Assembly: GCF_018343525.1 (NCBI RefSeq)
Contig: NZ_JAGYPH010000001.1
Span: 1,369,778-1,433,777, forward strand
Direction of reading: 5' to 3'
Source of the DNA: Lederbergia citrea
Lineage (GTDB): Bacteria; Bacillota; Bacilli; Bacillales; Bacillaceae_C
DNA: 64,000 bases
Below are positions 51,546-60,746 of the stretch, piece by piece; within the stretch, counting starts at the first letter, position 1, and each line of letters starts with the position of its first letter. Below the pieces are notes generated by a model. The model did no database searches. It saw only the letters and a program-made list of their open reading frames with translations, and was not told where the DNA came from. A program made the position numbers and the translations under genes.

Positions 51546-52127
51546 CTGGGCAAGAGTATTAATTTTATGAGTCTCCCCTAATTCTCCAGCCATTTTACTT
51601 GCTCTATCTAATAAGGAGATAAGTGAATGGTACTCCTCCTTCAATTGTTCAAGCTCCTTCTTCATCCCCTCCATCGTTTGCACTGCTTCAGCTTTATCGG
51701 CATTCAATATATTGATTTCTTTTTTTAGTTCATCGTTTTCAATCTTATATTTTTCTATAGATGCAATGGCCGTTTCAAGTTTTTGGAAGAAAATTACTGC
51801 ATCAGCTAGAACAATTACATCTTCCTTACTGTTCTGTAAGATTGGTGCATCATTATTAAAATTGGAATGTACGTGGGGGACGGAATGTTTTTTATTATCT
51901 TTATTCACTTTTCTCTGCTTTTTTGCTAATTCTATACCTAATATATATTGTTTTCGAATATTTGAATTCCATCGAAAACCACATGCTGCAGCTGTCCTTT
52001 TCAGTTTTCCTCCTGCTTCTTCAAATGCCCGGAGTTGTGTGCTTCCTTCTCTTATGTGAGAAAGAACTATTTCTGCAAGCATATTATCTTCATCAGCGTT
52101 CCAGGCATCCTGGCGTGCAGCTGTCAT
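51537..52127 (-). CDS. rsfA: RsfA, prespore-specific regulatory protein
   Basis: 196 aa. An N-terminal Myb/SANT-like DNA-binding region ([19 protein letters not shown] then [15 protein letters not shown]) is followed by a linker and a C-terminal coiled coil (about 105-180). In B. subtilis RsfA is made in the forespore under sigma-F and sigma-G and modulates sigma-F genes. The ATG at 52127 (MTAARQDAW) has AGGAGTG upstream; twelve codons further upstream are less likely. No clear sigma-F promoter could be fixed. Confidence 0.92.
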   Translation of the reverse strand: MTAARQDAWNADEDNMLAEIVLSHIREGSTQLRAFEEAGGKLKRTAAACGFRWNSNIRKQYILGIELAKKQRKVNKDNKKHSVPHVHSNFNNDAPILQNSKEDVIVLADAVIFFQKLETAIASIEKYKIENDELKKEINILNADKAEAVQTMEGMKKELEQLKEEYHSLISLLDRASKMAGELGETHKINTLAQTK

Positions 52128-52216
52128 ATTTATCACTCCTATTTTTTTTCTATGTATATGCACATATTAGAAGAGATAGACTGCTGCATCCTATGAAAAA
52201 GTATTAATAAACAATT

Positions 52217-52251
52217 AAAAGCGTGAAGAGCCATGGTCTCTTCACGCTTTT
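52217..52251 (-). terminator. Terminator after rpmF
   Basis: AAAAGCGTGAAGAG and its complement around a CCATGG-containing loop, then TTTTAATT. Confidence 0.88.
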
Positions 52252-52257
52252 AATTAA

Positions 52258-52431
52258 TTAGTCAGCTTTTACTTCTTTACCTTTATATGTTCCACACTCT
52301 TTGCAAACACGGTGTGCAAGTTTCATTTCACCACAGTTAGGGCACGCAACCATGCCTGGCACCTGTAATTTAAAATGTGTGCGGCGTTTTCTTTTTACAG
52401 TTTTTGATGTTCTTCTAGCTGGTACAGCCAT
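52258..52431 (-). CDS. rpmF: 50S ribosomal protein L32
   Basis: 57 aa, basic N-terminus ([20 protein letters not shown]) and a zinc ribbon with CPNC and C-x-x-C pairs ([18 protein letters not shown]), the zinc-binding (C+) form. The ATG at 52431 has AGGAGGTGG upstream. It is cotranscribed with ylbN, the usual partner in Firmicutes. Confidence 0.97.
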   Translation of the reverse strand: MAVPARRTSKTVKRKRRTHFKLQVPGMVACPNCGEMKLAHRVCKECGTYKGKEVKAD

Positions 52432-52478
52432 TTTTCCCACCTCCTTAAAAAGTTACGTTTCATTCATCACGCTTTTGC

Positions 52479-53021
52479 TTACTCCTCATCGCTCTTAAGC
52501 AATTCAGCAAGACCTGCAAGGCGTGGATCTACTTTTTTCTTTTGTTGTTGTTGTTCAAGTTCAAACTGCTCTTCAGTCATAACTTCCCAGTCTTTTCCCG
52601 TTTGAAGCGCTGGATCAGTTATTTCAGCTTCGCAGTATACTTGCATCGGAACTTCTAGCAGTAAAAGCTCCTGAATAATAGGCATTAAATCAATTATGCC
52701 TCCTTGAACATCATGGATCTCTTCCAATTCCTCAAGGTCGTATTCAAGCGGCTTTAACATAAAAGTCTCAATTGAACGAATGTTAATCGGGTATTCTACA
52801 TCTGCAAGTGTTCGTGAACACGGCAAAATAAGTGTCCCTGTCAAATGAAGATGAAAAGTTACCTTTTGAGAGTCAATATCAGCTTTTCCCGTAACGTGAA
52901 TGGGAGATGCCCCCCTAATTTCGGGGTCCCTCTGTCGTAGATCCGCTGCGACTTCGATATAATCGTCTATCTTCATGGCATTGTTCCGAAACTTTTGCAA
53001 TTGAATTACTGTCCATTTCAT
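52479..53021 (-). CDS. ylbN: YceD/DUF177 family protein YlbN
   Basis: 180 aa. The DUF177 domain (PIHVTGKADIDSQKVTFHLH, LPCSRTLADVEYPI, EVPMQVYCEAEI) is linked to 23S rRNA maturation or accumulation in plants and bacteria. In B. subtilis ylbN precedes rpmF. Four consecutive in-frame starts (GTG then three ATGs) are possible; the third ATG at 53021 gives the best spacing from AGAGGTG and matches the family start MKWTVIQLQKF. Confidence 0.9.
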   Translation of the reverse strand: MKWTVIQLQKFRNNAMKIDDYIEVAADLRQRDPEIRGASPIHVTGKADIDSQKVTFHLHLTGTLILPCSRTLADVEYPINIRSIETFMLKPLEYDLEELEEIHDVQGGIIDLMPIIQELLLLEVPMQVYCEAEITDPALQTGKDWEVMTEEQFELEQQQQKKKVDPRLAGLAELLKSDEE

Positions 53022-53048
53022 CATCATCACCTCTTGGCAACAAAAGTA

Positions 53049-53077
53049 ATTATAGCTTTCAGTATACGGTTTGTCAA
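53049..53077 (-). promoter_or_regulatory. Sigma-A promoter of ylbN-rpmF
   Basis: TTGACA (53072-53077), 17-nt spacer and TATAAT (53049-53054) on the minus strand: a consensus promoter, as expected for a ribosomal protein gene. Confidence 0.93.
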
Positions 53078-53222
53078 TATATTATCTTTACAGATATATA
53101 AAAGGTAGAATGGCAACTACGCTCGCTTCCTATGTATTCTACCCTTTTTATTGATACTTTAAAAACTATTGATTATGTAGGGGATTTCCCAATATATTTT
53201 CCCGAAACGGGCTACTATCTTC

Positions 53223-53249
53223 ACTACAAATATTCAAACGCATACACTA
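53223..53249 (+). promoter_or_regulatory. Sigma-K promoter of the His-rich gene
   Basis: AC (53223-53224), a 16-nt spacer and CATACACTA (53241-53249) fit the sigma-K consensus AC-N16-CATAnnnTA. It puts the downstream gene in the late mother cell. Confidence 0.75.
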
Positions 53250-53280
53250 TGTTGAATCATTGAGCATGGGGGTGAGTTTT

Positions 53281-53541
53281 ATGGATCAATCAAGATTTCC
53301 TTACCCATACTATGGACCTGGCACATATCCAATGAATGTAGGGTATCCTATGTCCGGTGGGTATCCTATGTCCGGTGGGTATCCTGGACATGGAGGGTAT
53401 TATCATCATACTGGATATCACCAAGGACACCATAGTCACCACAGTCATCATGGGCATCATGGGCATCATGGAGGTCACGGCCATCACGGCCATCACGGGC
53501 ATCACGGGCATCACGGGAGTCACGGCCATCACGGACAATAA
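53281..53541 (+). CDS. Histidine- and glycine-rich protein, predicted spore coat or crust component
   Basis: 86 aa after the ATG at 53281, chosen because GGGGGTGA lies just upstream; the ORF could begin 21 nt earlier. The N-half is Tyr/Pro/Gly-rich, with repeats of GYPMSGG. The C-half (about 46-86) is almost only His, Gly and Ser, with GHH repeated. No known domain. Such His/Tyr-rich low-complexity proteins occur in Bacillus spore coats. Together with the sigma-K promoter, this supports a late coat or crust protein, perhaps metal-binding. Expansion of the CATCACGG(G/C) DNA repeat probably made the tail. The coding repeats could vary between strains. Confidence 0.72.
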   Translation: MDQSRFPYPYYGPGTYPMNVGYPMSGGYPMSGGYPGHGGYYHHTGYHQGHHSHHSHHGHHGHHGGHGHHGHHGHHGHHGSHGHHGQ

Positions 53542-53582
53542 GGATCTCATGGACATCGAGAAGAGTAAAGATGACATGATTT

Positions 53583-53606
53583 GAGGGGGCTAAGTCCCCT
53601 CTTTAT
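53583..53606 (+). terminator. Terminator after the His-rich gene
   Basis: GAGGGGG-CTAAG-TCCCCTC then TTTAT on the plus strand, about 40 nt after the stop. Confidence 0.75.
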
Positions 53607-53686
53607 CCTGAAAATTTTTCAATTAACTCTACATCAAGTATGATGGATATATAAAATTTTGTTGAGTTTATTGGAGGATAACTAGG

Positions 53687-54901
53687 ATGAAAAGTGTTGG
53701 AATTGTCGCAGAATATAATCCTTTCCATAATGGCCATCTATACCATGTCCAAGCGGCTAAACGGTTATCACAGTCAGACGTTACTATTGCTGTGATGAGT
53801 GGTAACTTTTTACAAAGAGGAGAGCCCGCCCTTGTCTCAAAATGGTCTCGTACTAAAATGGCTTTGCAGTCGGGAGTGGATATTGTCATTGAACTTCCGT
53901 ATGCCTTCGCTGTTCAAAAAGCTGAAGTTTTTGCCCACGGAGCCATTTTTCTATTAAATGCGATGAAATGCAGCGGTATATGTTTCGGGAGTGAGTCAGG
54001 GGATATTCAGCAGTTTATACATACTTTAAGTTTTATGAATGATAAAAAAACGGAATATGATAAACATATTCGCATGTTTATTAAACAAGGGATAAGCTAT
54101 CCATCGGCATTAGCGTTAGCATATCAGGAACTAGGTCCAGATTCTCGTTCTGTTGATTTATCTACACCTAATAATATCCTTGGATACCACTACGTATATG
54201 CAGCTGCGGAAATTAATCCGCGTTTGAATTTTTACACTATCCAAAGAAAGAGTGCGGGATACCATGATGAGTCGTTTAGTGATGCTACGATTGCCAGTGC
54301 TACCTCTATTCGCAAATCCTTGAATGCTCATGGCAATTTAAGTGAAATTCAAGCATATATACCGCATGAAACTTTAGCTAACCTCCATCAATATAGCTCG
54401 GATTTTGCGCAATTTCATATTTGGGAAGATTACTGGCCATATTTACAATATCGGCTGCTTTCGATGAATAAGGAAGAGCTGAGAGAGATTTACGAAGTGG
54501 AAGAAGGGCTGGAAAATCGGTTAATAAAAGCGGCACATTCTGCAGATAATTTCCATTCCTTTATGAAAGCAATAAAAACAAAACGATATACTTGGACAAG
54601 ACTGCAGCGACTTTGTGTCCATATCCTTACAAACACACGTAAAACTACTATACATGCTTTGGATAAAAGCCCTCAATACGCAAGACTACTTGGTATGAGT
54701 AGCATAGGTCGAGAATACTTAAACCAAATCAAGAAAGAGCTGCCAATCCCACTTGTTTCAAAGCTTTCTGCGTATGAAAATAATATGCTCATGCTCGATA
54801 TAAGAGCGGCAGATGTTTATGCTCATGGGTTAGCAGAACCATACCGGAGAAAACTACTGGCTTTTGAATATAGACAACCACCAATTTTTAATAATGCATA
54901 A
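53687..54901 (+). CDS. tmcAL: tRNA(Met) cytidine acetate ligase
   Basis: 404 aa YlbM homologue. It acetylates C34 of elongator tRNA-Met using acetate and ATP. The nucleotidyltransferase N-domain shows GIVAEYNPFHNGHLYHV (HxGH motif as HNGH), VIELPYAFAVQKAEVFAHGAI and the KSAGYHDES segment. GGAGG precedes the ATG with about 10 nt spacing. It ends at a terminator shared with ylbK. In B. subtilis ylbL lies between ylbK and ylbM; it is absent here. Confidence 0.93.
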   Translation: MKSVGIVAEYNPFHNGHLYHVQAAKRLSQSDVTIAVMSGNFLQRGEPALVSKWSRTKMALQSGVDIVIELPYAFAVQKAEVFAHGAIFLLNAMKCSGICFGSESGDIQQFIHTLSFMNDKKTEYDKHIRMFIKQGISYPSALALAYQELGPDSRSVDLSTPNNILGYHYVYAAAEINPRLNFYTIQRKSAGYHDESFSDATIASATSIRKSLNAHGNLSEIQAYIPHETLANLHQYSSDFAQFHIWEDYWPYLQYRLLSMNKEELREIYEVEEGLENRLIKAAHSADNFHSFMKAIKTKRYTWTRLQRLCVHILTNTRKTTIHALDKSPQYARLLGMSSIGREYLNQIKKELPIPLVSKLSAYENNMLMLDIRAADVYAHGLAEPYRRKLLAFEYRQPPIFNNA

Positions 54902-54904
54902 ACC

Positions 54905-54930
54905 AGAAGCAGCCTAAATTTGCTGCTTCT
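54905..54930. terminator. Bidirectional terminator between tmcAL and ylbK
   Basis: AGAAGCAGC-CTAAATTT-GCTGCTTCT, 4 nt after the tmcAL stop and just after the ylbK stop on the other strand. T-runs are short (GCATTTAAG). Confidence 0.65.
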
Positions 54931-54934
54931 GCAT

Positions 54935-55738
54935 TTAAGATGGTTTTGATTTGCTTTCTTTATTTGTGTATTGTTCAATCACATGTTTGATTTCTGAAAT
55001 TTTCTTTAGCGTTTCCTCTTCCCCCGCATGGATAATCTCTTCTATATTTTTAAACGCTCGAGCGCTAAATATCTCGACATGGGGACGAATCATAACATCG
55101 GATTCAAATTCTCTTGCTTCCCCAATTTCCATCTGCAAAATATCTAAACTTTGCATGATTACATCATAAACAGTCGATATCTCTGCTTTCGGATTGACCC
55201 TTGCAACATCTGATCCAATTACAATATCAGCCCCCATTTTTTTTACTGTAGATACCGGGACCCGATCTGCAACACCTCCATCAACGAGTAGTCTCCCATT
55301 AAATTTTTCGGGTGTAAATATTCCTGGAATAGCAATACTCGCTCTAACAATCTCTGCTATCGGCCCTTTCATGAACTCAACTTTTTCACCTGATTGCAAA
55401 TCTGTTGCGATAACAGAAACCGGAATATTTAATTCTTCCAAATTCTTCCCTTGCATAAATAAACCGATGAGATTCTTTACTCGGTTTCCTGCAATAAACC
55501 CCATTTTTGGCACGATAAAATCAAGATAATATTTTCTTTTAAAGGCTGTAGATAACTTTATTAACTGCTCGAGATCATGCCCAAATGCATAGAAGCAGCC
55601 AACCAGAGCCCCCATACTGCTGCCTGCAATCATATTGACGGGTATTGAATTATCTTGAAGTGCTTTTAATACCCCTAAATGAGCGAACCCTCTAGCTCCT
55701 CCTGACCCTAAAGCAATCCCAATTTTCGGCATGTCCAT
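54935..55738 (-). CDS. ylbK: Patatin-like phospholipase family protein YlbK
   Basis: 267 aa serine hydrolase of the RssA/patatin family. The oxyanion loop GSGGARGFAHLGVLKAL, nucleophile elbow IAGSSMGALVG (Ser in GSSMG) and catalytic Asp in VDGGVADRVP are all present. Substrate unknown; it acts on lipid esters in relatives. The ATG at 55738 has GGGGGAG 6 nt upstream. It faces ylbJ divergently. Confidence 0.9.
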   Translation of the reverse strand: MDMPKIGIALGSGGARGFAHLGVLKALQDNSIPVNMIAGSSMGALVGCFYAFGHDLEQLIKLSTAFKRKYYLDFIVPKMGFIAGNRVKNLIGLFMQGKNLEELNIPVSVIATDLQSGEKVEFMKGPIAEIVRASIAIPGIFTPEKFNGRLLVDGGVADRVPVSTVKKMGADIVIGSDVARVNPKAEISTVYDVIMQSLDILQMEIGEAREFESDVMIRPHVEIFSARAFKNIEEIIHAGEEETLKKISEIKHVIEQYTNKESKSKPS

Positions 55739-55826
55739 ATGTATCTCCCCCTTCCACATTTTATGGTCTAAAAGTCGATTCTATGAGTATATTGAATGTG
55801 TGGATGTCGGACAGGAGGTATACGTA

Positions 55827-57047
55827 TTGAATATTTCCAAAATAAAGTCAGTTCTTCTAGCTTCAGGTGTAACATTTATGGCAATCTCTATGATTTCGCT
55901 TCCTGAACAATCTTTTGAAGCATCCATTCGAGGATTACAAATGTGGTGGGAGATCGTATTTCCATCACTATTTCCTTTTTTTGTTATATCTGAGCTGTTA
56001 ATTGGTTTTGGAGTAGTCAAATTTATGGGGGTATTACTAGAACCGTTGATGAGGCCACTATTTCGGGTTCCAGGTGTTGGTGGGTTTGCATGGGCAATGG
56101 GGATGGCAACAGGATTCCCTGCCGGAGCTAAATTAACTGCTCGGTTGAGACAGGAAAAGCAATTAACAAGAACTGAGGCTGAGAGATTAGTATCATTCAC
56201 AAATTCCTCTAGTCCATTATTTATTTTCGGGGCAGTTTCGGTTGGCTTTTTTCATAATCCAAGGCTAGGGATTTTACTTGCAGTTGCTCATTATTTAGGG
56301 AATTTTTGCGTTGGAGTGATGATGAGATTTTACGGTAAGAATGAGAAGAACAAAGTGATTTCAAAGTCTTTAACAAAACCGATCATTGTACAAGCATTAT
56401 CCGCCCTTCATCGCACAAGGCTGCAAAATAAAAAACCAATTGGTAAATTAATTGGGGATGCTGTTATTTCATCGATCCACACTTTACTCATGATTGGTGG
56501 ATTTATTATCTTGTTTTCAGTTATAAACAAATTATTATTCCATTTAAATATCACACTTATTTTGGCATCCATAGTAGAATATGCCCTCACAGTTCTTCAT
56601 TTGCCTCGGGAACTATCTGTTCCTTTTATAGCAGGTCTTTTCGAAATTACACTTGGGAGCCGGATGACGAGTCAGATTGAAGAAGCAAACTTAATGCAGC
56701 AAGCGATTATGGCAAGCGCTATTCTCGGATTCAGCGGCTTAAGTGTTCAAGCACAAGTTGCTAGTATTTTAGCGACGACTGATATTAGATTTAAACCGTT
56801 CTTTGCAGCTCGCATCATACATGGCTTTCTTTCCGGTTTATTAACCTTTATTCTTTGGAAACCATTTTCGTTAAAATTTCATCTAGCCTCTACGGAAAAC
56901 ACGGTTGTACCAGTAGTTCTTCAAGAACATGATGTATGGTGGGAAAACATATTGCACATATTTATTAAATTTGGTCCTTTATTAACAATTGTTTCATTGA
57001 TTTTGTACATTTTTTATTATAAAAAAAGGATGAATTCTATTACCTAA
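55827..57047 (+). CDS. ylbJ: Sporulation integral membrane protein YlbJ
   Basis: 406 aa polytopic protein with Gate-domain-like segments (MWWEIVFPSLFPFFVISELL in parts, then GMATGFPAGAKL). In B. subtilis ylbJ is sigma-E dependent and required for heat-resistant spores; related YtvI/SpoIIIAE-like transporters suggest a solute role but the substrate is unknown. The start is TTG at 55827 with AGGAGG 8 nt upstream. A frame upstream to 55731 lies over the ylbK start and is not used. Confidence 0.9.
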   Translation: MNISKIKSVLLASGVTFMAISMISLPEQSFEASIRGLQMWWEIVFPSLFPFFVISELLIGFGVVKFMGVLLEPLMRPLFRVPGVGGFAWAMGMATGFPAGAKLTARLRQEKQLTRTEAERLVSFTNSSSPLFIFGAVSVGFFHNPRLGILLAVAHYLGNFCVGVMMRFYGKNEKNKVISKSLTKPIIVQALSALHRTRLQNKKPIGKLIGDAVISSIHTLLMIGGFIILFSVINKLLFHLNITLILASIVEYALTVLHLPRELSVPFIAGLFEITLGSRMTSQIEEANLMQQAIMASAILGFSGLSVQAQVASILATTDIRFKPFFAARIIHGFLSGLLTFILWKPFSLKFHLASTENTVVPVVLQEHDVWWENILHIFIKFGPLLTIVSLILYIFYYKKRMNSIT

Positions 57048-57064
57048 TGTAGAATACATCCTTT
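57020..57064 (-). terminator. Terminator of rsmD-coaD, overlapping the ylbJ end
   Basis: GGATGTATTCTA, a 10-nt loop, TAGAATTCATCC, TTTTTTT on the minus strand. It overlaps the last codons of the convergent ylbJ. Confidence 0.85.
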
Positions 57065-57082
57065 CCTACTTAATTCAAATGA

Positions 57083-58134
<1,052 letters not shown>

Positions 58135-58209
58135 TTTCTTCACCAAATTATCATAGATTTTCCTTATCATCCTAACACAATTAATGTAACCATTCCAATT
58201 GCAAGAAGG

Positions 58210-58320
58210 TTATCTCGAAATAATGTTTCTATGTATAAAATCAGCTATTAAGGTGATAATGACGATAACAGCATCTACTGATGTTGTTGCCAACCGCGGA
58301 GAAGACTTACGTTTCCCCAT
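58210..58320 (-). CDS. Small predicted membrane protein, 36 aa, not described before to my knowledge
   Basis: ATG at 58320 is preceded by GGAGGAAGAACTT, an ideal Shine-Dalgarno with 7-8 nt spacing. The peptide begins MGKRKSSPRLATTS (basic), continues with a hydrophobic run (VDAVIVIITLIADFI, 15-29) and ends HRNIISR. It is a positive-inside bitopic design. It lies 75 nt upstream of rsmD. Two hairpins occur in its leader. No family recognised. The protein-like composition and RBS support it, but length alone makes it uncertain. Confidence 0.5.
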   Translation of the reverse strand: MGKRKSSPRLATTSVDAVIVIITLIADFIHRNIISR

Positions 58321-58352
58321 AAGTTCTTCCTCCGGTTTCTCCTCTCCCTTTG

Positions 58353-58409
58353 CCTTCTATCCGTTTTAATGGACATAGAAGGGCCCTGCATGAAAATGCA
58401 GGGTTTTTT
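58353..58409 (+). terminator. Tandem hairpins, the second a plus-strand terminator
   Basis: CCTTCTAT with ATAGAAGG (58353-58382) is followed by CCCTGCAT-GAAA-ATGCAGGG and TTTTTT (58384-58409) on the plus strand. On the minus strand the second stem follows the stalk-protein stop but has no T-run. The plus orientation hints at an unrecognised plus-strand transcript or at antitermination in the small gene leader. Confidence 0.6.
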
Positions 58410-59811
58410 ATTGATTTATTTTTATTTCATTTTCATCATCAATAACCTGTGCGTTAAGAAGGATATTAATGAAGATAATGTCGATGTAAAGATCCTTACC
58501 TATTCTTACAATAGGAGCTTGTTGCATTCCATACTGTTGGCCGTTCAATTCAAAAATTCTTTTATTGGGGTAAAATCGATATTTGATTAATCCTTTTTCC
58601 GCTTTCAAGCCATTTTGATTTGAAATAACTTGTGTCTTATATTGTAAAGATTTTAATAGCGGTTCCAAGGCGAGAAAAGATTTTCCGTCCTCATGCACTA
58701 TTAATGCCTCTTCAGTTTTGATGCCATCAACATATACATAACGAGGATCAACAAGTAAAAATGGTTCCAAAGGCGTTCCAATATCAGCATTTAAAGCAAA
58801 AAAATGCGATTTAAATCCTGTCGTTTCCTCTAAAACCTCGTCCATTTTTATACTATCAAGAGGTTCCTCTTGTGACAAAATAATTTTATTTAACCAATCA
58901 TCGAGCTGTGCCGCACTTAATTTATTTGTTAGCTCTAAATACATATTTTTCGCCTTTTGTTCTCCGACAGGCTTTTTGAAGATAGCAGATGAGATAATTC
59001 CTATTAACCATTTTTCCCTATCAGGAAAGATAAGTGAATTTTCGATTTCGGTGATCGCAATTTTTTCATAAATCGTATTTAATTTATTCTTGGAATTGAC
59101 AAGCATAAAAGTATCCTCATCCACTTCCTCATGGAGACTCGTAATAACGACAGAATAATTCTTTCCTTTATTTTTCTTCACATCAATCAAATTAATTGCT
59201 TTGTCAACATCGGCATTTGCAAAAACAGTTAGACGATCATTGACTTTTGTTTTATTTAAAGCTTCTTGCTGCCAAAATAAAACTGGTGCGTCCCCTGTTT
59301 TTTCAAAAACATAATAATCTAATAAAGCCATTTTTTTCATTCCTAACAAATTTCCATCACTTACCCAGCTTCCTTTTCGCCATCGCGAATCGCTTAATTG
59401 CACACGGGTAGAGACAATTGGTAAGTCTTCAATATGAACTGTCCAATTTCGAAGAAGAATACTTTTAAGATTACTTTGTGCTGGCAGCAAATATGTAAAA
59501 TGCACCTTCCCCTCTTCAATATTTAGCGTGAACCTTTTAGCCTCTTTCAAGTCGCAAACTTGATCATCTGCAAAATAACAGGTAATTTCTTTAGCTTTTT
59601 TAGGCAGGCTAATGGCGTATTTGCCTGCAGGTATATCACTTATTGTTTGTTCAACACGAAAAGCATTAGCAACTTGGCTGATACTGACTTTCTGTTTTGT
59701 ATTTTGAAAGCTATCTTCTGTTTGGGATGAATAGCCTTTCCATTGATAAAAAAGTAAACTTGATGTTAAACAAAGCAAAAAGATGAATAAGAAAAATGAG
59801 GTCTTTTTCAA
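58408..59811 (-). CDS. Exported protein with a C-terminal stalk (copper-amine-oxidase-N-like) domain
   Basis: 467 aa. A signal or anchor helix (about 8-24: FFLFIFLLCLTSSLLFY), a central region of no recognised family (about 40-370), then a C-terminal domain of about 90 residues (ALIVHEDGKSFLALEPLLKSL ... AQVIDDENEIKI in parts) shaped like the Cu_amine_oxidN1/stalk domain found in many secreted Bacillus proteins. It may mediate protein or wall contacts. Start TTG at 59811 has AAGGAG 8 nt upstream; a TTG 18 nt further upstream is within that site. Function unknown. Confidence 0.8.
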   Translation of the reverse strand: MKKTSFFLFIFLLCLTSSLLFYQWKGYSSQTEDSFQNTKQKVSISQVANAFRVEQTISDIPAGKYAISLPKKAKEITCYFADDQVCDLKEAKRFTLNIEEGKVHFTYLLPAQSNLKSILLRNWTVHIEDLPIVSTRVQLSDSRWRKGSWVSDGNLLGMKKMALLDYYVFEKTGDAPVLFWQQEALNKTKVNDRLTVFANADVDKAINLIDVKKNKGKNYSVVITSLHEEVDEDTFMLVNSKNKLNTIYEKIAITEIENSLIFPDREKWLIGIISSAIFKKPVGEQKAKNMYLELTNKLSAAQLDDWLNKIILSQEEPLDSIKMDEVLEETTGFKSHFFALNADIGTPLEPFLLVDPRYVYVDGIKTEEALIVHEDGKSFLALEPLLKSLQYKTQVISNQNGLKAEKGLIKYRFYPNKRIFELNGQQYGMQQAPIVRIGKDLYIDIIFINILLNAQVIDDENEIKINQ

Positions 59812-59892
59812 TTTGGATTCTCCTTGCAATGATGTTCAGTATAATTTTATCCTTATCATTATTATCGGCTTGTTTTACCAATTTTCACATAT

Positions 59893-59930
59893 AAAAAAAC
59901 TGCCCCTTAAAATAAAATAACAAGGGACAG
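59893..59930 (-). terminator. Terminator after ylbG
   Basis: CTGTCCCTT, a 12-nt loop, AAGGGGCAG, TTTTTTT on the minus strand, 12 nt after the ylbG stop. Confidence 0.85.
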
Positions 59931-59941
59931 CCAACATTCAC

Positions 59942-60217
59942 TTATAGTCCAACTCTGTAGTCATATTCTTTCGCTTTATCAGGTTTGGAGTTTTCAAATT
60001 CTGTTTTTAAAAATGGTTTATAAGACGGTTCCACTTTTTTGACAAAGGGCATGGACGATAATTTCTCGGACAATGAGGTTACTTCATTCTCACTACAATA
60101 AAGCACGACATATTTCATCCGTTTAGAGACATAATGGACATTGCCAAAACGCCTTAATGCTTTAGCGTTCTTCAAACTAAACAACCAAATAATTAATCCT
60201 TGTCTTCCATTAAACAT
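59942..60217 (-). CDS. ylbG: DUF2129 protein YlbG
   Basis: 91 aa, DUF2129 ([36 protein letters not shown]). Small cytosolic protein of unknown function, conserved beside ylbF in Bacillales. AAAGGGG lies upstream of the ATG. Two genes apart from rsmD instead of adjacent. Confidence 0.9.
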   Translation of the reverse strand: MFNGRQGLIIWLFSLKNAKALRRFGNVHYVSKRMKYVVLYCSENEVTSLSEKLSSMPFVKKVEPSYKPFLKTEFENSKPDKAKEYDYRVGL

Positions 60218-60247
60218 GATTTTTCCCCTTTTTCTCTTTCTGCCTTT

Positions 60248-60691
60248 TTATGAACAACCGCATCCCCCGCCACTACCACAGCCACCACTACATGAGGATC
60301 CTGAATCAAAGAATGGATTGCCTGTTGGAACTTTTACATTTGTTGATACAGATCTGCCAATCAAAACACTCACTTCATCTAATAATGATTGCAGCTCATT
60401 CTCGACTCTGCGAAAGTTTGCCACATTTTCATCAAGATCCATCTCCCGTTTTAGCACTCGGGTTTCTGTCATGATTTGTTTATAATCAGGATGATAGCGG
60501 CCAAACCTTTGTACATCATCATATAAGTCTTTCATCTTTGCAAAGGCAGCAATTTTCTTTCTTGTATCTACGTCATTCTGTAATTTATGATAAAAAAATC
60601 TATATTTTTCAGCGATGTCAGATGCAATGATACATTCACCAATCAGTTCGGCTTTTTCAAGTAATTCAACACTTTCGATTGTAGCAAGCAA
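60248..60691 (-). CDS. ricF: RicF (YlbF), RNase Y/FeS regulatory protein
   Basis: 147 aa. Helical YlbF/YmcA domain (KLQNDVDTRKKIAAFAKMKD, DVQRFGRYHPDYKQIM, RRVENELQSLLDEVS) and a Cys-rich tail CSGGCGSGGGCGCS. With RicA and RicT it forms the Y-complex that carries two [4Fe-4S] clusters and affects RNase Y cleavage, competence, biofilm and sporulation. The tail Cys residues match the known cluster ligands. The start is TTG at 60691 with GGAGG 8 nt upstream. Confidence 0.93.
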   Translation of the reverse strand: MLATIESVELLEKAELIGECIIASDIAEKYRFFYHKLQNDVDTRKKIAAFAKMKDLYDDVQRFGRYHPDYKQIMTETRVLKREMDLDENVANFRRVENELQSLLDEVSVLIGRSVSTNVKVPTGNPFFDSGSSCSGGCGSGGGCGCS

Positions 60692-60746
60692 ATAGCTCAC
60701 CTCCAACCGTTATTTTATCATGTTTTTCATACTGTTGCGACCAGTA

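Noticed and set aside
51537-52210. A sigma-F/G promoter for rsfA at GCATA near 52150
   Set aside because: The spacing to any GGNNANANT box is wrong and the box would lie at the start codon.
53290-53584. Met-rich ORFs on both strands over the His-rich gene
   Set aside because: They are other frames of the CATCACGG repeat, without a ribosome binding site.
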